Source: JBCBZH01 sp039815415 (GTDB taxonomy: Bacteria > Bacteroidota > Rhodothermia > Rhodothermales > Rubricoccaceae). Taken from it: a DNA stretch of 50,580 nucleotides. Positions 27,167 through 37,279 of the stretch are shown in pieces. Positions within the stretch are counted from its first letter, which is position 1, and every line of letters starts with the position of its first letter. The stretch spans positions 1 through 50,580 of the forward strand of contig JBCBZH010000003.1 in assembly GCA_039815415.1 (NCBI GenBank). Reading direction: 5' to 3'. A program made the translations under genes and the position numbers. The notes beneath the pieces are model-generated. The model was given only the letters and a program-made list of their open reading frames with translations. It was not told the DNA's origin and made no database searches.

Positions 27167-28105
27167 TCAGGCCCCCGAAGACACGTCGCCGAAGAGCAGG
27201 AGCGAGATGCGGACCACGGCCACGTCCGCCAGGAGAATCAGCAGCGAGGACACCACCACGGCCTGCATGGCCGCCCGCCCCACTTCGCGCGTGCCACCCC
27301 GGACGGTGTAGCCCAGATAGCAACTCACGATGCCCACGATGAAGCCGAAGATGGAGGTCTTCATCGTGTCCACGATCACATCCACGAAGCGCATGGAGTC
27401 GAACGCCGTGGCGATGAACACACGGTAGTCCATGCCCCCGGCCAGCTGGGCTTCCATGAAGCCGCCGAGCATCGCCAGCACGTCCGTGATTAGCGTCATG
27501 ATGGGAAACATGATGACGCAGGCCAGCACGCGCGTGACCACGAGGTAGTGGAATGGCTTCAGGGCGGCCACCTCCAGTGCGTCGATCTGCTCGGTCACCT
27601 TCATGGACCCCAATTCAGCGCCCATGCCTGCTCCCAGGCGTCCCGCCAGCACGAGGCTGGTCAGCACCGGGCCAATCTCCTTGAACACAGACAGGGCCAG
27701 CATGGACGGCAGGAAGCTCTCGGCGCCGAACCGCGCCAGTGTGCCCCGGCTCTGCATCGCCAGCACGATGCCGATGGAGAATCCCACCACGCCCGTGAGC
27801 AGCAGGCTACGCGTGCCCACCTCGTCCATCTGGTTGATGAGTTCTTTCCCTTCAAACGGTCGCCGCCAGAACCGGCTCAGGAATCGTCCGGTGAAGACGA
27901 AGAAGCCCCCAGCGCGGTCAAGCGCGGCATAGAGAGAGTTCTGGGCCTGCTTGGCGCGGAGGGAGGCCTGCTCCCGAGCGGTCTTCTGCTCAACCGCCTT
28001 CTCCTGGAGAATCTTCTCGTTCAGGCGGGCCCGACGCGAATCCCGGAGCCGCTGTGTCAGCGAATCTCCAGGGGGTGTGTCTTGGACGTGGGGGGCAGGC
28101 TCCAT
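27167..28105 (-). CDS. mlaE: MlaE-like ABC transporter permease
   Basis: The 312-residue protein has a charged, probably helical N-terminal extension (about 1-70) and then the MlaE/Ttg2B domain with five or six transmembrane helices, including GVVGFSIGIVLAMQSRGTL, the EIGPVLTSLVLAGRLGAGMGAELGSMKVTEQIDAL block typical of the family, and a final TVRGGTREVGRAAMQAVVVSSLLIL. It is the inner-membrane channel of the phospholipid transporter and the first gene of the mlaE-mlaF-mlaD-perM set. Confidence 0.93.
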   Translation of the reverse strand: MEPAPHVQDTPPGDSLTQRLRDSRRARLNEKILQEKAVEQKTAREQASLRAKQAQNSLYAALDRAGGFFVFTGRFLSRFWRRPFEGKELINQMDEVGTRSLLLTGVVGFSIGIVLAMQSRGTLARFGAESFLPSMLALSVFKEIGPVLTSLVLAGRLGAGMGAELGSMKVTEQIDALEVAALKPFHYLVVTRVLACVIMFPIMTLITDVLAMLGGFMEAQLAGGMDYRVFIATAFDSMRFVDVIVDTMKTSIFGFIVGIVSCYLGYTVRGGTREVGRAAMQAVVVSSLLILLADVAVVRISLLLFGDVSSGA

Positions 28106-28150
28106 GCGGGGAAGGTAAAGCGCCGTCAGGGCGCATCGGGCGGGTGCGGG

Positions 28151-31100
28151 CTACCACTCATACTCGGTGCCGAGGCCACCGCCGATTCCGCGCTCACCTC
28201 CATACTCGCCCTGAGCCTGGAGCCAGCGGAGAAGCTGGTACTCCAGCGTAAAGACAAACCCGTTCTCATTCTGGATATCACTAGTCTGGCGGTTTCCACT
28301 GAGAGGAAAGCCCGCCGTGACGAAAGTGCGCTGACCGAGGTAGCGGCCCACGCGGAGCAACAGGTCGCCGTTGGCGGCGGTCTCCACCTGGAACAGGTCG
28401 AGGTTGAGGCCAAGGCTGTTGCTCAGGAGGTTCTGAAATCCCCCGGAAACAGCATTGAGGAGCAATCCCTGGGTCGCACTTCCGACCACAGCCGTTGACG
28501 CCAAATTGTCCGCCAGCTGGCCGGTCACGATGAGCGCGACGATGTCGGAGGCCTCGAGCTGAGGATCGCTGGAAAGCCGGATCTCTGGGTTCTGATCGAA
28601 CTGCCCATCCATGTTCAGGAAGATGGTCACGGCACCTCGGGCAGCGTTTGTCGAGGCTCCGGGAAGACGGATATCCGTGGAGGCTTCGAGGTCGATGAGG
28701 GCGCTGAGCGCGGGGCCATTGAACGTCAGCGTACCCTGGTCCACCTCGAATTTCTCGGATGAGGTGAGGATGGGGCTGACCGTTCCGCGCACGAGATCAA
28801 TCTGTCCGAACACCTGGCCCGCCTCTGCGAACGGCCGCTTCGTGGCTTGCACGTCGCCTTCGAACTCGATGTCGAACGGGAGTCCGCTGCTGGCCCGAAG
28901 CCAGACATTGCGGCGGAACTGGATGGTGAGGTCGTAGTCCAGCGCGCGAACAAAGCGGTTGACGAGGGTGTCGCGCTTGGTCAGGCGGCGCCCAAACCGA
29001 GATTCGACCTCGCGGATCTGCGCGTTCGTCAGTTCCACGTCTTCAAACCTGACCGGCACCAACTCGTCGGTGTGGATGTCGCCACTTGCGACCACGACGG
29101 CGCCGCGCAGGACCGGAGCTTGAAGGGGGCCTGTCAGACGGAGCGGACGGCTGCCGCCGTCCAGGGTCAGGTTGCGGTAGCGCGGCGTGTTCATCGCCAC
29201 GAAGTCATTGGGCCGGATCGTCAGGTCAAATTCGCCGAGCGAGAGGTCGCGGAGAGTGATGCCCCCGGTGACCTCGAGGGCCGTGCGCCCGCCGCCGTTG
29301 AGCACTCGCGCATCCTGAATGACGATCTGGTTGTCGGCGAACTCGATCTCGGCAACAAGCGGGCTGTACGTGCGACCCGTCTTCACCAGCCCGATGCGGC
29401 CGTCCGACAGCTTCGCCGTGCCAGCGAGGCTCGGCGATCCCTGCGTACCGGTGATGGAGAGGTCGAGCTGGAGGGTGCCGTCGAGCGCCGAGTAGCCGCG
29501 CTCCGCGAGGAAGGGCTGCGCCCAGTCGATAGGGAAAGCCGTGGCCTGCGCCCGAAGCTGGACGCCCTCGTTGTCTCCAGCCGCCTGGGCAAAGGAGCTG
29601 TCCGCGAGCGAGAACTGCAGAGGCACGAAGCCCTCCACGGTCAGCTCCTCGCCGTCGGTGTGGGTCACCACGGCGTCGATGCCGAGCCGGGCATCCGCGT
29701 ACGACACCTCCGCCTCCAGCGCGCCAAACGTGCGTCCCCCAGACGCCAGCTCGTCAAGCTGGAGGGTGCCATCAATCAGTGGAGCCGCCGCCGGGCCACT
29801 CAGCACCAGCGCGGCGGAGAGGGTGCCTCCGAGCTCCTCGTACTGGAACAGGTCTGCCACACTCCCGATCTCGGCACCTTCGATACTGACGATAAAGCTC
29901 TGCTCTCCGTTGAGGTTGAGGGTGCCGTCCGCAGCGATCTGTCCGGCGCCGTCGTCCGAGGTCAGGATGAGCCCGCGCACGTCGATCTCTTCGCCCAGCG
30001 TCACGACGGCTTCCTGTCCGAGCGTCCAGGTGTCGGCGTCGAACGTGAATCGCCCCGTTTCCACCACCACCTGTCTCGGATCCGAGTTCACGTCGAAGCG
30101 AGCCGCAAAGTCGAGGTCTCGGCGCCGGTCCACGGTCACGTCTCCCTGTGCTCGGAGGTCGCCGTCAAGGAGCGCCAGCTCGGTGCGTCCGCGCTCGACG
30201 AGGAAGCGAGCCGTGGAGAAGCCATTGAAGGTCACCTCGGCGTTCCCGTTAATGGCTTGCAGCCCGAAGCCGGTGGAGTCGATCTGGACTCGGTCTACCT
30301 GGGCCGTCACCTGCGTCTCTACCTGTCTCACAGCGTTGGTGCCCATCTCCAGCTCACGGGCATTCACCACGCCGTCGATGCGCAAGAGAGGGTCTCCCTC
30401 AGTGGCCGATGCCGTCAGGTCCAGGGTGCCGCTCTCGATGCCCAGAGTCCGCCCGGTGTAGGCATTGATCGGGTCGAGGCTTTCCACCGCTCCTCGAAGG
30501 GTAAACGCGGATGCCGCCGAGGAATTCAGCAGAGCGAGCGTGCCCCCGCCGTTGAGGGTCGCGAGGTCGCTGTTGAGGGCGAGCGTGTCGACGTCAATCA
30601 CGCCCTCCGCCAGCCCGAACGCCAGCGCGAGCGAGTCAACCTGGACGGGGCCAACCACAGACGCGCCTCCGAACAGGCGGCCATCCAGGGTCATCGTCTC
30701 CGGGCGTGTGCCTTCGCCGGACACAGAAAAGTCGAGCGAGATCCGAGCGGGGTCCTCAAGCCGCCCAATCAGCGCTGCGACATCCACACGGCGGGCCGTC
30801 CCGCGCGTGGCGTACGTCGGGCTGGCGTCGAAGGGTCGTGCCTGCACCGCACCGACGAGAGAACCCGCCGAAGCCGAATTGTCCGGGTCTCCGAGGGCGA
30901 GGTCGAACGTGGCGCCCAGCGCTCCGTCGGTCAGCGTAAACGCAATCTGGCCGCTCTCGAGGGAGGCGTCGTTGATGGTGGAGGGGCGCAGCGTGAGGAC
31001 GCCCGAGCCATCCGCGGTCTCCAGCTCGTTGAGGCCGCTCACGGTGCCCGTGAAGCAGCCGTTGAGGTCGGTTCGGACGGGGACGGTTTTGCTGAACGCC

Positions 31101-33478
31101 TCGGTGTTGAGGTTCGAGAAGCAGGTGTTCTCGCCCAGGTTGAGCGCCAGCTCGTCGCCGAGACGCCCAGAGAGATCCACCGTCACCGATCCTTCCGGTG
31201 CCTCGATATCACCGTCGACCGCCAGATCGCCCCGGTTGAGCCGGACGGTGACATCTGCGCGGTCGATGTAACGGTCCCCATAGCTGGACCCATCCAGGGC
31301 GATGTCGGCGTTGAGCGAGAGCGTCTCGGGGTCGATGCCTTGGCCGGTCGCGGCGAATGTGCCCGTCAGGTCACTGAATCGATCGGGATTGCCCGTCAGC
31401 TCGGCGAGGTCGAGGTTGCGCACCTGACCCTCGGCGCGGTACGTCAGCGGCCTGGCGAAGGGCCGGGCGGTTCCTGTAGCGTCGATGGCGCCTGCTCGTC
31501 CGAGGTCAGCCTGTGTGTCGAAGGCGATCTGACCGTTGGTAAGCGTCGCGTCGGCATCCACCGCCACGAGGTCGTAGGTGCCAAACCGCGAGTTGCGAAG
31601 GGAGGTGCCGAGCTGGATGCGGGCGGTGGAGGGAGTGAACCCGGCTCCACTGAGTGTGAACGTGCCCGTCAGCGCGCTGGCCTGATCCGGGTTGCCGGTG
31701 ATGGCGGAGACATCGAGCTGGTCGAGGGTGCCGCGCGAGATGCTGTATTGAATCGGATCGCTGCCCAGGACCACGTCTCCCGAAACCGTGGCTCGCCCGC
31801 CGCGATTCGCCAGCACGGCGTCGGCGTCGAGGTCCACCACGCCATTTCGGATGTCAGCGTCGAGGTCGGCAGACGCCAGCTCGATCCGATTCTCACCGAC
31901 AGCGAACAGGGCCTGGCCCAGCGACACCGCGGCCGTTCCGGTGAATGTGTCCAGCGAGGTGCCCCGGCCCACCAGAGCAAAGTCTCCCGCCAGTTGGGCC
32001 GTCTGGTTGACCATAGGCAGCAGGCGCTGGAGGTTCACGTCGCGGGCTGTTCCGGCGACCTGGAACGAAGGCACATCGGTGAAGGGGCGGGCGGAGCCCT
32101 GGGCGGTGAGCGAGGCGCCTGGAACGTCGCCGTCCAGGTCGAACCGGACTTGCCCGGCTGCGAAGGACCCGTCGAGCCGGACGCGGTCCAGCGACTGCTG
32201 ACGGAAGCGGCTCTCTCGGAGGAGAACCGAGAAGGGGCCGGAGAGGGTCTCGAGCGTGGTGCCCTGCAGGTTGGCGTTCAGGTCGCCCGTCAGCTCGCCC
32301 TCCAGGGCTGGGTTGCCGGTCAGCTCTGCCAGGTTGAGTCCCCGCAGCGTTCCGTCGGCGCGGTACCGGACCGGACCGCGCGTATCGCGCGTCAGCTCGC
32401 CTTCCAGGGCGGCCGTGGCCTCGTCCAGAGTGGCGTTGACCTCGATGTCTAGCGTCGAGCCGTTCGAGCTGGCGCGGAGGCGGGCGCGGGGATCGCCGTA
32501 GAGCGAGACGCCGGTGAAGGCCCGTACATCCGAGAACGCAAAGGGAGTGGCTTCCAGATCCGCCTCAAAGACGGGGAGAAAGCTGTCGCCTCCAGCCGCC
32601 TCGCCAAACATCGCCAGCGCGTTTCCTCGCACCTGTGTCCCCGCATCGCTGTCGATCCACAACTCGTTCAGGCTTAGTCGCTCACGGGTGAACTGGCCGC
32701 TACCGCCGACCTCCACGCGGGCTGCCTCGCGCGGCGCCGTGGCGACGAGCTGGAGACGCTGAATGGTGCCGACTACGCTGTCTGGGTGCGAGACGAAGTC
32801 GCGCACGTTCGCCGTCAGGTCAGACACGACCAGGACCGAGTCGTCTTCGGGGGAATACCAGTGCACCTCCACCCGGCCTCGGGTGAGCGCCAGCTCGTCC
32901 ATCCGAATGGTGAACGAGCCCCGGCTCTCGGTCGAGTCCTCCGCGGGCTGGAACAGGCTCGCGACCGAGAACGAGCTGTCCGCGCGCTGGCGGAGAACCA
33001 CGAATGGGCCACGGATGCTCAGGATCTCGGCGGAGAACGTCTTTCGCAGGAGCGTCCGAAGCGAGTAGTTGATGGAGACGGTGTCGACCGACACGACTGT
33101 CTCGCCATCGCGTTGGATTCGGAGCCCGGTGAGCTGGGCATCGGAGAGGAAACTGCCGTCCAGGCTCTCCACGGTTACGGTGGCGTCGTCGGCGAGAAGA
33201 TTCTCGATCTGGCCGATGATGAGCCCTTGGACATATCGCTGGCCGCTATCGGTCTGGAGGTAGATCAGCGTGCTCACCCCCAGCAGCAGTACGAACGCGA
33301 CCAACCCAAGGCCCGCCCGCCCAATGCGCCTCGGCCAGCGCCGTCGAGCTGGCGACTCCGTTGCGCCACCGGCATCGGTTGTGTCCGCTGCGCGCACGGT
33401 CTCTGCGTCGGCGCCAGAGGCAGCGCCATCGCCGGAGGAGCCCGAGAGGGCGTCGGTGCGAGTCGGATCCGTGGACAC
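28151..33478 (-). CDS. tamB: TamB-like AsmA-family envelope protein
   Basis: This 1775-residue protein has an N-terminal disordered region (1-48), one membrane helix (about 50-75, LGLVAFVLLLGVSTLIYL), a long beta-rich region and the C-terminal DUF490 domain (about 1430-1775). The middle contains repeated units of about 115-120 residues marked by AELTGNP...L.GxxTG or ITGNPDQAS...LTGTF followed by TARPFxxPLTY, at least four times, consistent with a lipid-carrying beta-taco bridge. It should span the periplasm between inner membrane and TamA. The TamA-like barrel gene lies 145 bases upstream on the same strand, so the two form one operon. Confidence 0.9.
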   Translation of the reverse strand: MSTDPTRTDALSGSSGDGAASGADAETVRAADTTDAGGATESPARRRWPRRIGRAGLGLVAFVLLLGVSTLIYLQTDSGQRYVQGLIIGQIENLLADDATVTVESLDGSFLSDAQLTGLRIQRDGETVVSVDTVSINYSLRTLLRKTFSAEILSIRGPFVVLRQRADSSFSVASLFQPAEDSTESRGSFTIRMDELALTRGRVEVHWYSPEDDSVLVVSDLTANVRDFVSHPDSVVGTIQRLQLVATAPREAARVEVGGSGQFTRERLSLNELWIDSDAGTQVRGNALAMFGEAAGGDSFLPVFEADLEATPFAFSDVRAFTGVSLYGDPRARLRASSNGSTLDIEVNATLDEATAALEGELTRDTRGPVRYRADGTLRGLNLAELTGNPALEGELTGDLNANLQGTTLETLSGPFSVLLRESRFRQQSLDRVRLDGSFAAGQVRFDLDGDVPGASLTAQGSARPFTDVPSFQVAGTARDVNLQRLLPMVNQTAQLAGDFALVGRGTSLDTFTGTAAVSLGQALFAVGENRIELASADLDADIRNGVVDLDADAVLANRGGRATVSGDVVLGSDPIQYSISRGTLDQLDVSAITGNPDQASALTGTFTLSGAGFTPSTARIQLGTSLRNSRFGTYDLVAVDADATLTNGQIAFDTQADLGRAGAIDATGTARPFARPLTYRAEGQVRNLDLAELTGNPDRFSDLTGTFAATGQGIDPETLSLNADIALDGSSYGDRYIDRADVTVRLNRGDLAVDGDIEAPEGSVTVDLSGRLGDELALNLGENTCFSNLNTEAFSKTVPVRTDLNGCFTGTVSGLNELETADGSGVLTLRPSTINDASLESGQIAFTLTDGALGATFDLALGDPDNSASAGSLVGAVQARPFDASPTYATRGTARRVDVAALIGRLEDPARISLDFSVSGEGTRPETMTLDGRLFGGASVVGPVQVDSLALAFGLAEGVIDVDTLALNSDLATLNGGGTLALLNSSAASAFTLRGAVESLDPINAYTGRTLGIESGTLDLTASATEGDPLLRIDGVVNARELEMGTNAVRQVETQVTAQVDRVQIDSTGFGLQAINGNAEVTFNGFSTARFLVERGRTELALLDGDLRAQGDVTVDRRRDLDFAARFDVNSDPRQVVVETGRFTFDADTWTLGQEAVVTLGEEIDVRGLILTSDDGAGQIAADGTLNLNGEQSFIVSIEGAEIGSVADLFQYEELGGTLSAALVLSGPAAAPLIDGTLQLDELASGGRTFGALEAEVSYADARLGIDAVVTHTDGEELTVEGFVPLQFSLADSSFAQAAGDNEGVQLRAQATAFPIDWAQPFLAERGYSALDGTLQLDLSITGTQGSPSLAGTAKLSDGRIGLVKTGRTYSPLVAEIEFADNQIVIQDARVLNGGGRTALEVTGGITLRDLSLGEFDLTIRPNDFVAMNTPRYRNLTLDGGSRPLRLTGPLQAPVLRGAVVVASGDIHTDELVPVRFEDVELTNAQIREVESRFGRRLTKRDTLVNRFVRALDYDLTIQFRRNVWLRASSGLPFDIEFEGDVQATKRPFAEAGQVFGQIDLVRGTVSPILTSSEKFEVDQGTLTFNGPALSALIDLEASTDIRLPGASTNAARGAVTIFLNMDGQFDQNPEIRLSSDPQLEASDIVALIVTGQLADNLASTAVVGSATQGLLLNAVSGGFQNLLSNSLGLNLDLFQVETAANGDLLLRVGRYLGQRTFVTAGFPLSGNRQTSDIQNENGFVFTLEYQLLRWLQAQGEYGGERGIGGGLGTEYEW

Positions 33479-33623
33479 GAGGGAGATAAACGCGCGATGC
33501 GCTGGGAAGGTCTGAGGTGAGTGAAGAGCGCGAGGTGCGAGGGGCGATGAGTCAGGGGATGTGGGCAGAACAACGAGCTGGTGGTGGCGCCCTCTTCACT
33601 CGTTGCTCGTCTCTCATCACGCG

Positions 33624-35921
33624 CTAGAACGTCTGGCCGATAGCGAAGTGAATCTGGGGGCGAGGCAGAATGCCGAACAGCCTCGATACGGCTGGAATCG
33701 AGGAGATGTCGAAGTCGGTGTTGGCATTGCGCGCCCCGATGTAGCCTCCGTTGCAGCTCTCGATTTCCTGAAGGTCATTGCCCTCGAACCCTGGGCCGCA
33801 GTAGACATCTGCGGCGCGTCGGCGGTCGAGGGCCGACGGGTTCAGCTTGTAGCCCAGCGCAAGCGAGACGAACCCGACAGGCGAGAGATACTGGATGCCG
33901 AAGCCAGCACCGACCCGCAACTCCGACTCACCATCTAGCACATCGGCGAGGGAGGCATCAGCCCGGTTGCCCGTCGCGCGGAGAAGCGTGGAGGGCACCG
34001 AGCTGGGGGACACCACCCGGCCTGCATCCACGAACACGTTGGTGCCCCACAGCGAGCCAAGCCCCGGGAAGGGCAGGTTGAGCTGGACCGACCCCGAGGC
34101 CTTCGACCGTCCTCCAATCCCGATGTAGTTGACATCGCTCGGGTCGCGAGGCGTGAATCGGACGTCATCCTCGAAAATGGGATTCCCGTCATCATCCAAG
34201 ATGGGTTCGCCGTCGGCGTCGAGGTCGGGAAGGCGAATCACAGAGAAGGCCTTCGGACCGAGGCGGGTGGATGACCAGCCCCGTACATCGGAGGTCCCGC
34301 CGGCATAGAACAACTGATCGCGCAGGAGGATGTACTCGTCCGAGCTGTTGAAACTGGTGGAGCCCAATGCGGAGATCGTTCCAGCCGTTGCGCGCACCGC
34401 AACCCCGACACGCTCGCTGAACGGATACAGCGCTGTGATCGCGAGACGCCCCCGGACGGTCGCCAGCGATGGGCCGGGGATGAAGGACGCTGATGGTCGA
34501 ACCACAAGGCCTCGTCGGGGCTGGAGGGTGTTGTCGAGCCAGCCCCACGTGGCATCCAGGCCGAGCTGGAACGTCTGGGATTCGAGGTTCTCCGTTCGCA
34601 GAGAGTCGGTGTCTGTCGGGCTGGTGGGATCCACCAAGCCGAGGCTGGTCTCGGCGTTGATGAGGCGTCGGAACTGGTAGCCTGTCGTGAAGGACGCGGT
34701 CTCGAGGGCGCTTCGGGTAAACAGCAGTGTGCTGGTGGCGCCCGCCGCCCGGCTGTTTTCAATCTCGTCGTCCCGAAGCCGGTAGAAGGGCTGGGCCGTG
34801 AGCGAGAGCCGTCGATCCAAGACATACGGTTGGCGGAGCGAGATCGACGCCTGGAAGTCGCGGATGTCCGAGCCTCGCGGCGTCGTCTCGGTGCCGAGCC
34901 AGCCCGTTCGGGCTTCGCCGCCCACGGTAATGGAGCGGGCACCTCCAAGGAAGTTGCGGTGCGTGATGGAGCCTCGGGCGGTGATACCGCCCTCCGTGAA
35001 GTAGCCTCCGAAGGCGTTCAGGATGCGGGTCGGTCCTTCACGCACCCGGACCAGGATCGAGACCGTCGAGTCGCGCGGCTGGCCTTCGATGGCATTCACC
35101 ACGGCGAGCTGAAATAGGTTCAGGCTGAAAATCTCACGCTGCCCCTCGGAGAGTCCGCTGGCCTCGAACCAGTCGCCTTCTTGGAACGGAAGCTCGCGCG
35201 TGACCACGGGTGTTGTGACGGACTCTGCGCCGTCCACCTGAATGGAATCCACGCGAGCGCGCGGACCGGCATTCACCTTCAGGCGGACATCGGCCAGCAG
35301 GCCGGTTTCGTCTGGGAACGCTTCCACACCTACGTCGGCAAAGGCATAGCCGTGGTCTTGGAGCCAGCCGATGGTCTGGCTGCGAAGGGTGACCAGGCCG
35401 AAGTCACTCAGACGGTCACCCGTGCGGAGCGTCGTGCGGCCGGTAAACCGCGTCCAGTCGCTGTGAACTGAGGGCTCGAGCTGGTCGAGCACATCCGCCT
35501 GGCCGGGCCCCCGGAACACGACATCGCGAATGAGCCGGGGCGGCCCAGCGTCAATCTCGATGGTGACGGTAGCCGAGTTGGACGCGGTATCCAACTCCAC
35601 GCTGAAGTCCCCCTCAGCTCGAGGAAAGCCGTTGCGGCCGAAGTGGTTCTCCAGGCGGACCACGTCTTTCGCTAGCTCGAAGGGGTCCAGGGGATAGGCC
35701 GACGGCTCTCCGCCTCCCCAGACCAGAAACCGGCTTGGTCGGGCCGCGGTGGCAATCTGAAGCTTGAGGTCGTCCTCGTCGAACGAGGCGCGCCCGGAGA
35801 CATCGATGTCAAGGGACCGAACCCATGTGCTGTCGTTCGCCAGACTCAAAGGTGCCTGAGCCGCTGCAGGCACGCTCAGAGCGAGCGCGCACACAAGGAG
35901 CGACGGGAGGAGACGAAGCAC
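33624..35921 (-). CDS. tamA: Omp85/TamA-like outer membrane protein
   Basis: This 765-residue protein has a signal peptide (about 1-22, ending PAAAQA), three POTRA-like domains (about 30-315, e.g. IEIDAGPPRLIRDVVFRGPG and VNAGPRARVDSIQVDG) and a 16-strand Omp85 barrel ending in Phe (FAIGQTF), the usual outer-membrane signal. Position before tamB favours a TamA role over BamA. The loop segment DADGEPILDDDGNPIFEDD looks like a calcium-binding Asp-rich insertion. The 145-base gap to tamB has purine-rich low-complexity DNA. Confidence 0.9.
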   Translation of the reverse strand: MLRLLPSLLVCALALSVPAAAQAPLSLANDSTWVRSLDIDVSGRASFDEDDLKLQIATAARPSRFLVWGGGEPSAYPLDPFELAKDVVRLENHFGRNGFPRAEGDFSVELDTASNSATVTIEIDAGPPRLIRDVVFRGPGQADVLDQLEPSVHSDWTRFTGRTTLRTGDRLSDFGLVTLRSQTIGWLQDHGYAFADVGVEAFPDETGLLADVRLKVNAGPRARVDSIQVDGAESVTTPVVTRELPFQEGDWFEASGLSEGQREIFSLNLFQLAVVNAIEGQPRDSTVSILVRVREGPTRILNAFGGYFTEGGITARGSITHRNFLGGARSITVGGEARTGWLGTETTPRGSDIRDFQASISLRQPYVLDRRLSLTAQPFYRLRDDEIENSRAAGATSTLLFTRSALETASFTTGYQFRRLINAETSLGLVDPTSPTDTDSLRTENLESQTFQLGLDATWGWLDNTLQPRRGLVVRPSASFIPGPSLATVRGRLAITALYPFSERVGVAVRATAGTISALGSTSFNSSDEYILLRDQLFYAGGTSDVRGWSSTRLGPKAFSVIRLPDLDADGEPILDDDGNPIFEDDVRFTPRDPSDVNYIGIGGRSKASGSVQLNLPFPGLGSLWGTNVFVDAGRVVSPSSVPSTLLRATGNRADASLADVLDGESELRVGAGFGIQYLSPVGFVSLALGYKLNPSALDRRRAADVYCGPGFEGNDLQEIESCNGGYIGARNANTDFDISSIPAVSRLFGILPRPQIHFAIGQTF

Positions 35922-36019
35922 GCGTAGGGACCGCAGAAAAGCAGAAACGACGCAACGCGTCGGAACCGATCAAGGTACCGCGCACATATGCGTCCACTCA
36001 GTCGAGACCCCCTGAAGAC

Positions 36020-37105
36020 TCATTCTGCTGTGCTCGAATCCGGGCGCGTCTGCGTCGGGCTGGGGGCGAGCGCCGGGCCAGCCAGGCCATCGCCAGTGGC
36101 CTCCGGAGAACCCGTCGAGCTGTCGGGGTCTTGTGCCATCAGGCGAGCCCGTCTCCGGTTAGCGCCCAGTCGCTTCCAGAGGCGCCGGACCGCTGACTGC
36201 CGACGTGGGGCGATCCGGTTTTCATGGAGCCGCGTCATGAACGCCCCGATGACCAGCACCAGCCCGGAGAGGTAGACCCACAGCACCAGCGCGAGGATGA
36301 GGATAAAGACATCGCCCAGGGGCTCATTGGAGCGACCGAAGTTGCCGAGAGTGGCGGCGTAGAGGGTGAAGCCGTTCTTCGCCAGCTCGAACAGGACGGC
36401 AGCCACCGCTGCTCCCAGCGCGGCACTCCGCTTGGGCGGGTGCGGGCGCGGAATGAAGTAATAGAGCTGCACGATCATCCCAAACGTCAGCACGTAGGGA
36501 ACGGCCAGGCCCACCAACCGGACCGCCGCACTGCCGATCTGGTCCACCAGAGCCGGGTCCATCCCGATCTGCGCCGCCAGAGCCCCGCTGCGCGCCAGGA
36601 GCAGGTTGAGCCCGAGCGTCACGCCAAACGAGAGCAGAAACAGTGTCCCCACCTGCACGATCATCCGCAGGTCGAACACGTACCCCATCGGAATCGACCG
36701 CACCTGGTGGCGCGTCACGCCCATCGCCTGGCCGATGACGTAGCGAAGCGTGGTGAAGAGTGTGATGACGGTGAACAGAAACGCCGCCGCGCCCACAAAG
36801 GTGAGCGCGCCCGAGGACTTCTGGAGCTCGAACACCAGCTCGATCACCCGGTCGCTCTGGCCCTCCGGGAAGAAGGAGCGGATGAAGCCCGAGACCGTCT
36901 CGAACGGGTTCTCCTGGCGCAGTACCAGGCCGAAAATGCCCGTCGCGAGGATCACCAGCGGCAGGAGCGTCACCAGCACCTTGAACGCAATCGCCTGGGC
37001 CCACAGGAACACCGGGTTGGTCGTCAGGCGCTTGAAGAGCCCGGCTCCGTAGTACGAGGAGGCCTTCAGTGCCGAACGAGCAGGGTGGGCAAGGGAGCGC
37101 ATCAA
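36020..37105 (-). CDS. YihY/BrkB-family membrane protein
   Basis: The 361-residue protein has six transmembrane helices and family signatures: FLWAQAIAFKVLVTLLPLVILATGIFGL near the start, an RYVIGQAMGV... helix and a C-terminal RSAALGAAVAAVLFELAKNGFTLY..LGVFVLILALVLWVYLSGLVLVIGAF-like block. The last 70 residues form a basic tail. The function is not established; the family was once wrongly called ribonuclease BN. It stands alone between tamA and clpX. Confidence 0.88.
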   Translation of the reverse strand: MMRSLAHPARSALKASSYYGAGLFKRLTTNPVFLWAQAIAFKVLVTLLPLVILATGIFGLVLRQENPFETVSGFIRSFFPEGQSDRVIELVFELQKSSGALTFVGAAAFLFTVITLFTTLRYVIGQAMGVTRHQVRSIPMGYVFDLRMIVQVGTLFLLSFGVTLGLNLLLARSGALAAQIGMDPALVDQIGSAAVRLVGLAVPYVLTFGMIVQLYYFIPRPHPPKRSAALGAAVAAVLFELAKNGFTLYAATLGNFGRSNEPLGDVFILILALVLWVYLSGLVLVIGAFMTRLHENRIAPRRQSAVRRLWKRLGANRRRARLMAQDPDSSTGSPEATGDGLAGPALAPSPTQTRPDSSTAE

Positions 37106-37204
37106 CAGGGGCTGGCGTCGAACTGGCGACCGTCAGTGTACGGGGCGTTCGAGGCGCTGAGGTCTACGAGGGGCAGGGGAGAAGATGCCTCGTTTGATGG
37201 GTTC

Positions 37205-37239
37205 TCGCCAGCTCGTGGCGCCGGAGGTCGAGCTGGCGA
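37205..37239. terminator. Inverted pair of the dispersed motif after clpX
   Basis: TCGCCAGCTCG (37205-37215) and CGAGCTGGCGA (37229-37239) are perfect 11-bp inverted arms with a 13-base loop. They lie 41 bases past the clpX stop codon on the minus strand and before the YihY gene, where a terminator is expected. Another near-copy is at 37120. Confidence 0.6.
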
Positions 37240-37279
37240 TGGGGCTCTGGGCACCTCTGAGCACTTCGCGTGGGGCGCG

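Noticed and set aside
28847..32452. A 1201-codon plus-strand frame
   Set aside because: It lies opposite the TamB-like gene and has the Arg/Val/His-rich composition of antisense GC-rich DNA.
33479..33623. AGTGAAGAG (33520) and CTCTTCACT (33592) as a terminator between tamA and tamB
   Set aside because: The arms are 63 bases apart in low-complexity purine/pyrimidine-rich DNA and other words do not nest. Co-transcription of the pair is more likely.
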